DNA of 64,000 nt from Mariniblastus sp964414815 (GTDB lineage Bacteria; Planctomycetota; Planctomycetia; Pirellulales; Pirellulaceae). Below, in pieces: positions 54,909 through 64,000 of the stretch (its first letter is position 1; each line of letters begins with the position of its first letter). The notes below the pieces were generated by a model that worked only from the letters and a program-made list of their open reading frames with translations, did not search any database and was not told the origin of the DNA. A program made the position numbers and the translations under genes. The stretch lies in the NCBI GenBank assembly GCA_964414815.1, contig CAYPXY010000025.1:1-64000 (forward strand), given 5' to 3'.

Positions 54909-55787
54909 TCAATCGCCCAGCAGCATTTGCCGAATCAATCGGAACACGGTCTGGAAAAAGTTGCCTTCTCGGTCTCGAAACCACGAGAAAGGCAAGTTCG
55001 GCGAACCCACGAACGGCCGCAAAACCCAGCTCATCTGAGCCCCCACAATCGAGAAAACGACCACCCATACTCGGAAAATGGCACCGGCTGAATTGGATTC
55101 CCGTTTTGCCTTTGATCTCCCTAGCTGGGCCGATTGGTACAATGGTTCGTACCGCTCTTCCAAACCCGAGGGACGATGTTCGGAAAAATCGCGGCCCGAT
55201 TCAGGATCATTGAGCGGCATCGGATGTTCGCTCGGCTCGACAACTTCCGGAACCACAATCTCACTACTGACGTCCGCATAGCGATTGAGCATCCGCAACA
55301 AATAGTTCAATCCGAGAAATCCTGCACCGGCGCTGAGTACCACCACCAGCAGCAAAATGAACCGATAGCCGACGTATCCCGTTGGCGTGCTGAAGGCGAA
55401 GAAAACAATGATCGGCCCGAGCGAAGCCAGAATCGTCACCATCACGGCGATTGCCGCGACCAACAAATATAAAGCTGCAGCCACATTCAATCGAGATCCC
55501 ATCAGGGCGTTGAACACATACAGCGACGGAAACGTCACCAGCAGCGTCAGATAAAACAGCAATGGAGCTTTCACACACGATGCCAGCAATTGCATCCATC
55601 CGTCGCTTCGGTTTTCTGCACTGACGGCCGTAAAGGTTCCGATGCAGGCGCCAAAGATCATCGCGAGCAGGATCGACAACAGAATAATGCCAAAGATCGG
55701 AAAGCGAATTTCGGCCGATGCCCGATCCGATCCCTGAGCGAGATCGCCCCGCAGCAGGGCGTCCAGTTTTTTAAAGGTGTCCAGCAT
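54909..55787 (-). CDS. Yip1-like multi-pass membrane protein, paralogue 2
   Basis: A 292-residue membrane protein. Start MLDTFKKLDALLRGDLAQGS (ATG at 55787); a GTG four codons upstream also fits. About five helices, then a hydrophilic linker (residues about 185-235) that the paralogue lacks, and a last helix with QMSWVLRPFVGSPNLPFSWF. Function unknown. The tandem arrangement with paralogue 1 shows local duplication. Confidence 0.72.
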   Translation of the reverse strand: MLDTFKKLDALLRGDLAQGSDRASAEIRFPIFGIILLSILLAMIFGACIGTFTAVSAENRSDGWMQLLASCVKAPLLFYLTLLVTFPSLYVFNALMGSRLNVAAALYLLVAAIAVMVTILASLGPIIVFFAFSTPTGYVGYRFILLLVVVLSAGAGFLGLNYLLRMLNRYADVSSEIVVPEVVEPSEHPMPLNDPESGRDFSEHRPSGLEERYEPLYQSAQLGRSKAKRESNSAGAIFRVWVVVFSIVGAQMSWVLRPFVGSPNLPFSWFRDREGNFFQTVFRLIRQMLLGD

Positions 55788-55892
55788 GGTGTGAGCCACT
55801 GTAGCAATTCAAGAATGATGAGGTTGGCGATGAGGTTCGCGTCTACTTTCATTGTACTTGAATCATCCGCACTTGGAACTTGCAAGTAACAA

Positions 55893-56055
55893 GTAGGCCG
55901 GAACAAGCAAACGCCGAATAAAGCAAGCCATTCCGTTAGTTTTTGAGCGTTTGCGCAGTTCCGGCAAGAACCTGGTGGCGATGCCGGAACTGCGGTCGCG
56001 TTGGCAAATGCAGCGGCTTTGTGGCTCTTTTTCCCGCGACCTTGTTCCAGCCTAC
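55893..56055. repeat. 163-bp palindromic element (family 2), copy 2
   Basis: Reverse orientation of the copy at 7434-7595. Ends GTAGGCCGGAACAAG and CTTGTTCCAGCCTAC; the centre has GCAGTTCCGGCA and TGCCGGAACTGCGGTCGCG. It lies between mgtE and the Yip1-like paralogue 2 gene. Confidence 0.85.
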
Positions 56056-56078
56056 AACCGAACGCAACTTCAAAAAAG

Positions 56079-57437
56079 TTACTCGGGCACGCCGATCACA
56101 AGCAGTGCTACGTTCAGATAAATCAGAATTCCGGTAATATCCATGATTCCGGCGATAAACGGATTGGCCATCAAGGCGGGGTCCAGCCCAAGCCGTCTAA
56201 AAATCAGGGGCAACATCGAGCCCGCCGTGCAGCCCATGGTGACCACCAGCAGCAAGGTGATCGGAATGACCGAAGCCTGATGCCAATCGGGAGCAAAGCA
56301 ACACGCAATAAAGAACCCAAAAATAGCCAGAATCGATCCGAGCAGGATACCAACCATCCACTCTCGCAGCAGTACTTGCAACCAATGCTTGACCGTCAGC
56401 TCTCCCGTGGTGAGTGCCGTGATGATCAGCGAAGCGGCCTGATTTCCGGAGTTGCCACCGGTACTGACGACCAACGGCAGAAACAAAACCAACCATACAT
56501 AGCTGTCGAGCGCCGACTCGTATTGCTTGAGCGCCCACGCGGTCAACAGGGCGGTAAAAAACAGGATGGTCAACCACATCCCCCGCTTCCAGCTCAGCAA
56601 CAGCAATCCGATCTTCAAATACTCGTCGCGCAACGGCGTCACCGCACCGAAACGCTGGGCGTCTTCGGTCATCTCTTCGCGGACGACGTCGATCGCGTCG
56701 TCATGCGTGATGATTCCGATTAACTTCCCCGATCCGTCAATGACAGGAATCGCCAGCAAGTCATACTTTTCGATTTTGCGAACGACGGACTCCTGATCTT
56801 CATCGGCCGAGACCGTTGACAAGTCCGTTTCCATCAAGTCCGCAAGCTTGGTCTGGCTCCTCCTGAGCGATGAGATCAATTGGCGACACGAAACAATCCC
56901 GCGCAACTGGCCATCCTGATTGACCACATAGATGTAGTAGATCGTTTCCAGATTTTCTTCCAGACGAGCCAGTTCTTCGAGGGCTTCGCGGACGGTCAGC
57001 TCTTCGGACAACTGAGCCATTTCCGTCGTCATCAACGAACCGGCAGTCCCTTCGGCATACGAGGTCAGTCGTTGAATTTCGCGACGATCGTCCTTGGTCA
57101 GCAGCGCCAGCAGTTGATTGACCCGCTCCTCCTCCATTTCCTGAAGCAAGTCCACTCGGTCGTCGGCATAGAGCTCGGCAATCAGTTCCGCAACTTCGTT
57201 GGGATCTTCTTCACTGAGGATCGCGATCTGCCGGTCGTGGTCGAAATACTGAAAGATTTCGCCACGTCGCGTGATATCGGCGGTCCGCAACACGGCCCAC
57301 GACTCCGAGTCCGTCAGCCCGTTCATGAACTCGGCGGTTCGCGCGGGGTTCATGGCCGTTACAAACTGTCGCATTTCCTCGACATCGTTCGACGCCAGCA
57401 TCTCGCGCAATTCAGGCAGAAATAAAACGTTGATCAT
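56079..57437 (-). CDS. mgtE: magnesium transporter MgtE
   Basis: A 452-residue Mg2+ channel. The N-terminal superhelical domain (residues about 1-130: MLASNDVEEMRQFVTAMNPA, LLTKDDRREIQRLTSYAEGTAG) precedes two CBS domains (about 135-260), which sense Mg2+. Five transmembrane helices follow; the conserved pore region is in PLVVSTGGNSGNQAASLIIT. The gene closes the ABC operon, starting 21 bases after the upstream permease stop. Confidence 0.93.
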   Translation of the reverse strand: MINVLFLPELREMLASNDVEEMRQFVTAMNPARTAEFMNGLTDSESWAVLRTADITRRGEIFQYFDHDRQIAILSEEDPNEVAELIAELYADDRVDLLQEMEEERVNQLLALLTKDDRREIQRLTSYAEGTAGSLMTTEMAQLSEELTVREALEELARLEENLETIYYIYVVNQDGQLRGIVSCRQLISSLRRSQTKLADLMETDLSTVSADEDQESVVRKIEKYDLLAIPVIDGSGKLIGIITHDDAIDVVREEMTEDAQRFGAVTPLRDEYLKIGLLLLSWKRGMWLTILFFTALLTAWALKQYESALDSYVWLVLFLPLVVSTGGNSGNQAASLIITALTTGELTVKHWLQVLLREWMVGILLGSILAIFGFFIACCFAPDWHQASVIPITLLLVVTMGCTAGSMLPLIFRRLGLDPALMANPFIAGIMDITGILIYLNVALLVIGVPE

Positions 57438-57458
57438 GTGCGTACTAACAACCCCAAC

Positions 57459-58295
57459 CTACTCCTCTTCCGAGGTGATGTACTGGCGGTTCGTAATCAC
57501 GATCGCCCCGATTACCAGTGTAACCAGCGTTCCGATTCCAATCGCCAAAAAATGGACCCACTGGGGCATCATCAAGCCGAACAGTGCACGGTATTCGGAC
57601 TCTGTATCGGTTGGGAGAAAAAATCCGATCCAGCGGATTCCCAGTTCCTGCAAATGGTACCGCAGCGTGAGCTTGCCAATGAGCGCCGGTACGGAAGCCA
57701 GAAAAACCTCCGACCCAATCAAATAGCCGGCGGCAACCACCATCGCTCGCTTGAAAAAAATCGTTCCCAGCATGGAAAACACGGCGCCATAGGCGATACT
57801 GGCCAGCAGATAAATGCCCGCCAGCGATATCCACAGCTGCCTTGCATCCACCAGAAAGTCAAGCCGGTGTGCCAGAAAAACCGACAACGACATGGCGGTC
57901 AGCGAAATCAGAAACGACGCCAGGACCGCGGTGAAATATTTGCCCAGGTAAACCGCCATCCGGCCACCCGGTCGACTTGCGACGAACCCCCAACTCTTTC
58001 CTTCCAGTTCTGAAGAGACATTCGTGGGTGCCCACAGCAGCAAGGCCAGCAAGCACACCAGCGAAACCAGAAAGATAATCGCAAAGGGAGTGCTGGCCTG
58101 CATCTGAGTGATCCCTTCGAGCATATTCTGATCCGAGCTACGGTTTTGAATCCAGTAACTCGAACCGAGTACCAGCCCGATAATCGACGGCGGAAACAGT
58201 ACCAACACGACGGAGCTTGCGACGCGCTGTATCGTAAATGAGCGTATCAACTCAAATCGTAACGTGCCAATCGCTCCCATGAACCAGTTGATCAT
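57459..58295 (-). CDS. ABC-2 type transporter permease
   Basis: A 278-residue membrane protein with about six helices, ABC-2 type. N-terminal helix IQRVASSVVLVLFPPSIIGL after a short cytosolic start; WGFVASRPGGRMAVYLGKYF is the coupling-helix region seen in exporter permeases. It lies 64 bases downstream of the ATP-binding gene that ends at 58360, which probably drives it. Substrate unknown. Confidence 0.82.
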   Translation of the reverse strand: MINWFMGAIGTLRFELIRSFTIQRVASSVVLVLFPPSIIGLVLGSSYWIQNRSSDQNMLEGITQMQASTPFAIIFLVSLVCLLALLLWAPTNVSSELEGKSWGFVASRPGGRMAVYLGKYFTAVLASFLISLTAMSLSVFLAHRLDFLVDARQLWISLAGIYLLASIAYGAVFSMLGTIFFKRAMVVAAGYLIGSEVFLASVPALIGKLTLRYHLQELGIRWIGFFLPTDTESEYRALFGLMMPQWVHFLAIGIGTLVTLVIGAIVITNRQYITSEEE

Positions 58296-58359
58296 TGGGG
58301 CATCCCTCCCCGGTTAAACCGGTGGGGGGGGGCATTCCACTTTGCGTCAAGACTCGACA

Positions 58360-59307
58360 TCATTCACGTACCCCCCGGGTAATCTCTCCCCGATGCATCC
58401 TCAGCAACATCGCGAACAACGCCTTGAGTGAATCATCGGTCGAACGAATTTCAAATATCGCGATGTCTTGTTCGACCGCAAACCGTGGCAGCATTTGATA
58501 AACCTTGCCTGCGGAAAGCGTCGAGACCGTCAGTTGTTGATCGGATTCAAACTGCAACGAATTGACTTCACCATGTTCGATCAACAGCTGAGCCAATTTC
58601 GCCGGATTGGAGGTTCGAATATGCAGTGTATACGGAGCGTCTGCCAGAATCTCCCGCACTTCGTTCGGGGATCCCGACGCCAGCAATCGTCCGCCAGAAA
58701 TCAGCAAGAATGAAGGCTGCACCGATTCGACTTCGTACAGGATATGGCTGGCCATGATCAGGCTCTTTCCTTCGGCTCGCCAGCCGCGGAGGAAATCCGT
58801 CATTTCATAGCGACCGATCGGATCGAGCCCATTGAACGGCTCGTCGAGAATCAACAAGTCGGGATCGTGCGCGACCGCCTGAGCAATTTTGGCACGCTGT
58901 CGCATCCCCAGCGAATACTCGCGCATCGGACGGTTCATGGCATAGGTCAGTTTCACGCGATCCAGTGATTCTTTGGCACGGCGAGTGCTTTCCGAAAAAC
59001 TGAAGCCGTACAGTTGGGTCAGATAGGTAACCCATTCAAGTGCCGACACCAGCGGAAACACCACATCGGTCGCCGGACACAAGCCGACCCGGCGAAGCAA
59101 CTTGCTCCGGCGCCATGGATTCTCACCGAACAGTCGCACCGACCCGAGCGTCGGCTTGATCTGTCCCAACACCAAGTTGATCAAGGTCGTCTTTCCTGAG
59201 CCGTTAGGGCCTAGCAAACCGTACGTTCCTGGCTCAAGGTCCAACGTTACGTCGTTGATCCCGATCACCGTTTTGTAGAGCTTGGTTGCCTGTTCAATTT
59301 TGATCAT
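58360..59307 (-). CDS. ABC transporter ATP-binding protein
   Basis: A 315-residue ATPase, start MIKIEQATKLYKTVIGINDV. Walker A is GLLGPNGSGKTT, the signature is YSLGMRQRAKIAQAV, Walker B is DLLILDEPFNGLDP, and the H-loop is MASHIL. The C-terminal 100 residues are family-divergent, as in ABC-2 exporters. It ends 64 bases before the permease at 57459-58295 and starts one base before the end of the other permease. Confidence 0.9.
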   Translation of the reverse strand: MIKIEQATKLYKTVIGINDVTLDLEPGTYGLLGPNGSGKTTLINLVLGQIKPTLGSVRLFGENPWRRSKLLRRVGLCPATDVVFPLVSALEWVTYLTQLYGFSFSESTRRAKESLDRVKLTYAMNRPMREYSLGMRQRAKIAQAVAHDPDLLILDEPFNGLDPIGRYEMTDFLRGWRAEGKSLIMASHILYEVESVQPSFLLISGGRLLASGSPNEVREILADAPYTLHIRTSNPAKLAQLLIEHGEVNSLQFESDQQLTVSTLSAGKVYQMLPRFAVEQDIAIFEIRSTDDSLKALFAMLLRMHRGEITRGVRE

Positions 59308-59308
59308 G

Positions 59309-60370
59309 TCATACCCGAATCGGGGCGGAAACACGCCGATATAAAACGACCGACGACACCACCGAAATGGCTGTCAGTGCCGCAACGCCCCGCCAGACTT
59401 CCCTGAACGAGCTGAAACCAAAAATCCAGGACTGAATGTCGCCCAGATTGTTGTACAGCGACAACACCGACCAGTTGAGTACCGTGGGGTGGTTGCGAAC
59501 CAACGGATTCAACGGCTCAAGATCAAGCCGCTGTGCGGTCACCATCAATACCGCCAGCCATGCCCCGTGCCCCAAGGTCCAGAACGCGAACCAACTGAAG
59601 CCCACAAATTTGGTTTCCTGCGTGAGCGAGGATAGCATCAACGCCACCAATGACGTTGGGATAATCAGTGCCACGGTTGCCACAAGTATCTTCAGCGGTA
59701 AATCCCAGGTACTCCAGACCACGCTCATATCGGGCGACATGCCGATTGCAAAAATGTAGAGCGCCAGTGCCGGTAACGTCGTGACAGAGATAATAAATGC
59801 CATCGGGATCAGCAGTTTGCCCACCAAATACTCAAACCGGCCGATCGGCCTGGAGAAATACATCAGGAATGCCCGTGAACGGATATCGCGGGAAATCAGG
59901 GGAGGCGTAATCGCACCCATCAGGAACAGAAGCAGCAGTGCTTGTGGATAGCGAAAGAAGGTCATCAAGAACCAGCCCCAGTACACATTCCGCGTGCGAT
60001 CCACGTCTGCCTTTCCGTCCGGGTCTTTCAATCGCTGAGTCAAGCGATCGACCTGCGGGATGCGAAGTTTTTGGGAAAGCTGGTTTAGCTGCTCCTCGGT
60101 GACCCGTTGCTTGACCCGAGCGCTGACACGAGGCGAAGGGATCCATCGGTCGATGGCTTGATTCGTTTCGCCCGGCCCCATCACCCGCTCGAAGACGAAA
60201 AAACCCACGCCCCACCAGATGACTGGCAGCCAGGCAAAGAGCACCATGCGGCGCACCCAACTCGATTGGGATGCCAGCCTTACACCAAACATGGCGATGA
60301 CTCCAATCCGGGTGATCCAGGATGTGGGCCGCCCTTCCCAGCTTCGATAGCCGATACTATGCAGTGGCAT
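59309..60370 (-). CDS. ABC-2 type transporter permease
   Basis: A 353-residue membrane permease with about six helices and a conserved start (MPLHSIGYRSWEGRPTSW) common to planctomycete ABC-2 permeases. IRSRAFLMYFSRPIGRFEYL is the coupling segment. It overlaps the upstream ATP-binding gene by 14 bases, so the two are co-translated. It may work with either ATPase of the cluster. Confidence 0.83.
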   Translation of the reverse strand: MPLHSIGYRSWEGRPTSWITRIGVIAMFGVRLASQSSWVRRMVLFAWLPVIWWGVGFFVFERVMGPGETNQAIDRWIPSPRVSARVKQRVTEEQLNQLSQKLRIPQVDRLTQRLKDPDGKADVDRTRNVYWGWFLMTFFRYPQALLLLFLMGAITPPLISRDIRSRAFLMYFSRPIGRFEYLVGKLLIPMAFIISVTTLPALALYIFAIGMSPDMSVVWSTWDLPLKILVATVALIIPTSLVALMLSSLTQETKFVGFSWFAFWTLGHGAWLAVLMVTAQRLDLEPLNPLVRNHPTVLNWSVLSLYNNLGDIQSWIFGFSSFREVWRGVAALTAISVVSSVVLYRRVSAPIRV

Positions 60371-61280
60371 GGGCAGCCTCCCGAACCGTCGCCATAAAAA
60401 TCTCTTCGAGTGAATTTTTTGCTGGCAACAGTGATTGAATACTGGTTTCGGTATGCATCGCGGCTTGTAGTACTTCCTCGCTCAGGTTGGCGTTCTGGCT
60501 TTCAACAATCACCTGTCGATCAAACGTGAAGCTGGCCGTCAATCCGCGAGACTGAAGATGGTTCATGATCGGCAAATGATCGCCCATGACCTTGAAACTG
60601 ATTGTCGGTGAGTTGGTTCGGTTCAGGTTGGTCAGCGAATCGGAAAGGAGTAGCCGTCCGTTAGAAATAATCAGAACATCGTCGCAAATCGCTTGCACGT
60701 CGGGAAGAATGTGAGTCGATATCAGAACGGACTTGCCGGCCTGCTGGCTTAACATTCGAACACGATCAAGCAATCCTTCGCGTTCTTCCGGATCAAGCCC
60801 TGAGGTCGGCTCGTCGAGAATCAGAAATTCCGGATCGTGAACAATCGAGGCAGCGAATTTTGTTTTTTGCCGCATCCCCGTGGAATACGTATCGATTTTA
60901 CGATAACGTTCCTGTTTCATGCCACAGAAATCCAGGATCTCGTGAGCTCGCCGCAGTGCCTCGATTGTGGGAAGTCCCGCCAGACACGCTGAAAACTGAA
61001 CGACTTCCACGCCGGAGAGCCCAGGAATATAGCAATCATCCTCCGGCATGTAACCGATCTTGCTTCGGATCTTTCTCCCAGCGCGACCGAGGCGATGTCC
61101 GAGAATGGTTCCGCTGCCTGACGTAATTTTGACCAGGCCAAGGATCAGTTTGATGAGCGTCGATTTTCCCGCTCCATTGGGCCCGAGCAATCCCGTAATC
61201 CCCGGCTTGATCTCCAGCGAAATGTCATCGAGCGCCCGAAACTGGCGATACATTTTCGTGATGTTGGAGAGCGAAATCAT
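60357..61280 (-). CDS. ABC transporter ATP-binding protein
   Basis: A 307-residue ATPase, first gene of the ABC operon. Walker A is GLLGPNGAGKST, the signature is YSTGMRQKTKFAASI, Walker B is EFLILDEPTSGLDP and the H-loop STHIL. The C-terminal extension is regulatory or substrate-specific. An AGGGATG heptamer pair stands directly upstream of the ATG, in the ribosome-site region. Confidence 0.92.
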   Translation of the reverse strand: MISLSNITKMYRQFRALDDISLEIKPGITGLLGPNGAGKSTLIKLILGLVKITSGSGTILGHRLGRAGRKIRSKIGYMPEDDCYIPGLSGVEVVQFSACLAGLPTIEALRRAHEILDFCGMKQERYRKIDTYSTGMRQKTKFAASIVHDPEFLILDEPTSGLDPEEREGLLDRVRMLSQQAGKSVLISTHILPDVQAICDDVLIISNGRLLLSDSLTNLNRTNSPTISFKVMGDHLPIMNHLQSRGLTASFTFDRQVIVESQNANLSEEVLQAAMHTETSIQSLLPAKNSLEEIFMATVREAAHATA

Positions 61281-61378
61281 TCGGGAAGGGATGAGGGATG
61301 AAAAAACGGCGGCAGAAAGATCGAACGCAGAAAAATATTTTGGAGATAGATTTTGGTAGGAAAATACCTAAAGAAAAC

Positions 61379-61398
61379 GGAGCAACGATTGTTGCTCC
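61379..61398 (-). terminator. hairpin in the ABC operon leader
   Basis: GGAGCAACGATTGTTGCTCC is a fully self-complementary 20-mer. On the minus strand it is followed by GTTTTCTTT, so it fits as a terminator for the birA-side transcript. Confidence 0.6.
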
Positions 61399-61417
61399 GA
61401 TGATCTGAATTTCTGTT

Positions 61418-61501
61418 CAGACTTCAGGGCTCAGGAGCCAGACTTCAGGGCTCAGGAGCCAGACTTCAGGACTCAGGAGCCAGACTTCAGGATTCAGACT
61501 T
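61418..61501 (+). repeat. 21-bp tandem repeat
   Basis: Three to four units that begin CAGACTTCAGG and end CTCAGGAGC; the third has one change and the last is degenerate. It lies between the ABC operon and the small-protein gene. Confidence 0.9.
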
Positions 61502-61557
61502 CAGCACAAATTCTTTGCAACTCTCTGCCCCCAATCCCCAATCCCAAACCCCGAAAC

Positions 61558-61881
61558 CTACCAGCCCATGACCATGTTTGACTCGATCGCCTTGCGAGAC
61601 TGTTCGAGATCATTTCCGGTCTCTTTCATATACAGCCGAATGGCGTGGACCTTGTCACCTGCGGCCTTGGCAAGACAATCGCGAGCCACCGTGCATGGTT
61701 CACGCTTTTCCGTCAATCCCAGCACGCCTTTGGAGATCACCCAGCTATCCCGTGGACGTTTCGTCAACCGCACGACCTTTTCCCCGGGATAAGAGTCGTT
61801 CGCGACATCCGCCGCCAACGCCTCATTGTCAGCCCAGGTAATAATGATGTGCGCCTCGGTTTCAACTTCAAAAAGTGGCAT
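61558..61881 (-). CDS. hypothetical small protein
   Basis: A 107-residue cytosolic protein (MPLFEVETEAHIIITWADNE). AAAAGGGGA lies 7 bases before the start. No family recognised; the two Cys (EPCTVARDCL) and the compact size suggest a folded domain. 127 bases downstream of birA, and possibly co-transcribed. Confidence 0.65.
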   Translation of the reverse strand: MPLFEVETEAHIIITWADNEALAADVANDSYPGEKVVRLTKRPRDSWVISKGVLGLTEKREPCTVARDCLAKAAGDKVHAIRLYMKETGNDLEQSRKAIESNMVMGW

Positions 61882-62008
61882 ATTCGATTCCCCTTTTGTA
61901 AAACAACGAAAAGATAAAGTGGACAGGTTTTATTGTGACAAGGTTCCGGCTGTTTTTCCAGACGCCATGAAGATATTTCGTTGCAGTTTGCGGGATATTG
62001 CCCTCTGA

Positions 62009-62860
62009 CTACCAGCGAATCACGGATCCACTCACAATTTGCTCCGTGTTTCCGCCACGGCGGACCATGAGTTCCCCCTTGGAGCCAATGCCTGCGAAAC
62101 GGCCCACGATGGATTCTCCACCCGGCAAGGCAACTTCAATTTCGCGATCTCCAAAAGGCATTCGTTGTGCGCATTCGAGTACCATACGCTCACGCTCGTT
62201 GTCCAATCGCTCCGCAGATTGCAAAACACTCTTGACAATCTCGATAACCAGTTGCTGACGGTCGACTCGCTGTCCCAGTTCTTGCGCCAAGCTGGTCGGC
62301 TCTGCAAATCGATTTTGCGGTTCAATTTGGCTTTGCAGACTCGCAACCGAAATGGGATTGTTTGCATTGATGCCGATTCCGATGACCAAGGCTGTTTGCT
62401 GAACGAGCGGCGCATCGGGGGGATCGGTTTCGGCCGTTTTAGCTGGGAGGCTCACTGTGATCTGCTCGACCAGAATCCCTCCCAGCTTTCGGTTGTTTAG
62501 CAAAACATCATTCGGCCATTTAAGTTCCAGCGAAACTCCTGACACCGCCCGTTCGATTCCCAGGCAGGCCGCCAAGCCGACTACCAGCGGGAACAGTGAA
62601 TCAGTTCCACCGCTATGAGACCAAACGCACAGCGTCAACGTCAAACTGCCGTCTGTGGAGATCCAGTTCCGGTCGTGTTGCCCTCGTCCGGCGGTTTGCC
62701 GATCCGCAAGAATCAGCAGTGGCAGCGCCGGAAGCCGAGTATGAGATCGTCGTTTGAGGAGTTCAATTGCTCGGTCGCTGGTTGAACCAATTTCAGCATG
62801 ATAGTCAAGTTCAGCGATTTCCAGACTCGATTGGAGTCGGGCGAGATTGAAATCGCTCAT
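62009..62860 (-). CDS. birA: biotin--[acetyl-CoA-carboxylase] ligase
   Basis: A 283-residue class I biotin protein ligase that attaches biotin to carrier proteins such as AccB. STSDRAIELLK starts the catalytic core. The ATP-biotin loop is TAGRGQHDRNW (GRGxxxR), followed by SLTLTLCVW, KWPNDVLLNNRKLGGILVE and GIGINAN. The C-terminal SH3-like domain (about residue 235 on) is present. There is no N-terminal winged helix, so it does not act as a repressor. Confidence 0.93.
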   Translation of the reverse strand: MSDFNLARLQSSLEIAELDYHAEIGSTSDRAIELLKRRSHTRLPALPLLILADRQTAGRGQHDRNWISTDGSLTLTLCVWSHSGGTDSLFPLVVGLAACLGIERAVSGVSLELKWPNDVLLNNRKLGGILVEQITVSLPAKTAETDPPDAPLVQQTALVIGIGINANNPISVASLQSQIEPQNRFAEPTSLAQELGQRVDRQQLVIEIVKSVLQSAERLDNERERMVLECAQRMPFGDREIEVALPGGESIVGRFAGIGSKGELMVRRGGNTEQIVSGSVIRW

Positions 62861-62866
62861 AACCCG

Positions 62867-63988
62867 TTACTGATTTCGCAAGCGATTCACACTGCCGGGA
62901 GCGTAGCTACCTTGGCCGCGCAGTACGGCGTCGGGAATGGCAACTTCGGAAACCTGATTTCGCGGTGCGGCTGCCGGTGCAGTTGCCGGTGCAGTTGCTT
63001 GAGAGCGTGGTTCATCCCAGCCTGAGACGGGCGACTGCAGACCTGCTGGCTGCACGGCGCCACGCTCAGCCGCATCGAATGATGTGGCACCCGGGTTCGT
63101 CGCTGAAAATCCATCAAATGAGGTCGATGGATACTGCCGACCGGCGGCCCCTGAATTTGCCGATTCATTCGGATGCAGCGGCACCAGTCCTATACCGGGA
63201 GTTGGCTGCGGTGTGAATGGATTAAACGTTGCTCCACTATTGCTGGCTTGCGCTCCACCATCAATCGGCGTCAAACTGTTCGAACCGGTGGAGCGACCGG
63301 CCATAAAATCGTTGGTTGTGCTGGCGAACCGGTCACTGCTTCCACCGATGGGCTGAAATCCTCCGCCCGCACCACCACCCGAAATCGGTGCCAACGGCTG
63401 AACACCACCGGCAAGCTGTGCTTTCAGGTCGGCGATTTCCTGTTTGGCTTTGGCCATTTCGGTTTCATACGGTTGTTGACTGGCCGATACGGCTTGATTC
63501 ACGTTTTGATTGAATGGATGGATGGGCGCAAAGGAACCCGGTGCTTGATTGGATGGCGGCAAAATCGGGTTCTCCTGGAATGCGAATCCGTTTCCTTGCG
63601 GCGATGGCGGTTGATTGTTCTGCATCGCTGCCAGAAAATCGGCACTCGCGGATGGGGAGGCCGGTCTAGAGTTGAACGTCTGCGAGTTCGTACTTCGCTC
63701 TGTAGAATTGAATCCTGCAACGTCGTTGGTACTCCCCGGAGCAGCTTGCGGAGAAAACGGCGCAGGTTGAGAAACAGAATTCTGGTTCGATAATGAAAGC
63801 TGATAGGGCGCTCGTAAAGGTTTATCCTTCAGTGATCCTGAAAAGTCGGCGAGCTGTTCTGTGTCGGATTCGGTAAACGAATCCGTGTCCGACTCCGTTA
63901 TTTTATCCGCAGCCGCATAGCCTTGGATTTTGTCCATCGAGGCCTTGAGGTCTTCGTTGGTATTGTGTGTTGGTTTTGATTGAGCCAA
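62867..63988 (-). CDS. hypothetical Pro/Ser/Gln-rich protein (may be partial)
   Basis: A 373-residue low-complexity protein; the start shown is a TTG with GGTGAG 6 bases upstream. The frame stays open to the window edge, so the true start may lie outside. Rich in Pro, Ser, Gln and Asn with an amphipathic helix MAKAKQEIADLKAQLAGGVQ near residues 175-195. A repeated ATAPATAPAAAP stretch lies near the end, which closes GQGSYAPGSVNRLRNQ. No family recognised. It ends six bases before the birA start. Confidence 0.6.
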   Translation of the reverse strand: MAQSKPTHNTNEDLKASMDKIQGYAAADKITESDTDSFTESDTEQLADFSGSLKDKPLRAPYQLSLSNQNSVSQPAPFSPQAAPGSTNDVAGFNSTERSTNSQTFNSRPASPSASADFLAAMQNNQPPSPQGNGFAFQENPILPPSNQAPGSFAPIHPFNQNVNQAVSASQQPYETEMAKAKQEIADLKAQLAGGVQPLAPISGGGAGGGFQPIGGSSDRFASTTNDFMAGRSTGSNSLTPIDGGAQASNSGATFNPFTPQPTPGIGLVPLHPNESANSGAAGRQYPSTSFDGFSATNPGATSFDAAERGAVQPAGLQSPVSGWDEPRSQATAPATAPAAAPRNQVSEVAIPDAVLRGQGSYAPGSVNRLRNQ

Positions 63989-64000
63989 GGCACGCTCACC

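Overview
The window looks like a chromosome segment of a planctomycete, most likely a Pirellulaceae-type member. The evidence is a prepilin-like DUF1559 protein, several PEP-CTERM surface proteins, ECF-type sigma factors paired with large Ser/Thr kinases, two GroELs around one GroES, a WxxGxW-repeat protein, and unusually repeat-rich intergenic DNA. Two runs of exactly 100 N (5321-5420, 39570-39669) are assembly gaps, each inside a short tandem array.

Layout. 1-12.2 kb: a WxxGxW-repeat secreted protein, a hicBA toxin-antitoxin pair, gltX, a class B-type acid phosphatase, three thioredoxin-fold proteins, dapF and a DUF374 acyltransferase-like protein. 12.3-17.7 kb: a compact 5.4-kb integrative element inserted in the 3' end of a tRNA-Ser(UGA) gene. 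It carries a tyrosine integrase, two small HTH proteins, a RepA-like ATPase and small accessory ORFs, and is bounded by a 23-bp direct repeat. 18-25.6 kb: DUF1559 prepilin-like protein plus a small lipoprotein, M42 peptidase, TraB-like protein, dcd, a Bax-inhibitor-1-like protein and a LON-substrate-binding-domain protein. 25.9-31.6 kb: chaperone cluster groEL1-groES-groEL2-dnaJ-grpE, with a near-perfect sigma-54 promoter in front of groEL1. 32-35 kb: FmdB-type zinc ribbon, hom and an apgM-like gene. 35.4-44.7 kb: two copies of a sigma factor + Ser/Thr kinase + divergent PEP-CTERM module. 44.7-50.6 kb: prepilin-peptidase-like protein, two unknown exported proteins, leuB. 51.4-56 kb: comEC and two paralogous membrane proteins. 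56-64 kb: mgtE, a four-gene ABC-2 transporter set, an unknown small protein, birA and an unknown low-complexity protein.

The most interesting observation is that the 23-bp attachment core lies inside the integrase reading frame, in the same frame at both element ends. In the integrated state the integrase (474 aa) ends inside the tRNA gene on its antisense strand. In the excised circle the same frame would continue into the left end of the element and gain a tail of about 64 residues, giving 524 aa. Integration would therefore change the integrase C-terminus. Three copies of an 18-19 bp motif placed like arm-type integrase sites support a working recombination module.

The intergenic DNA holds at least six families of dispersed palindromic elements and several short tandem arrays. 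Some of the arrays supply the last codons and stop codons of genes. No CRISPR array, rRNA or intact transposase gene was seen.
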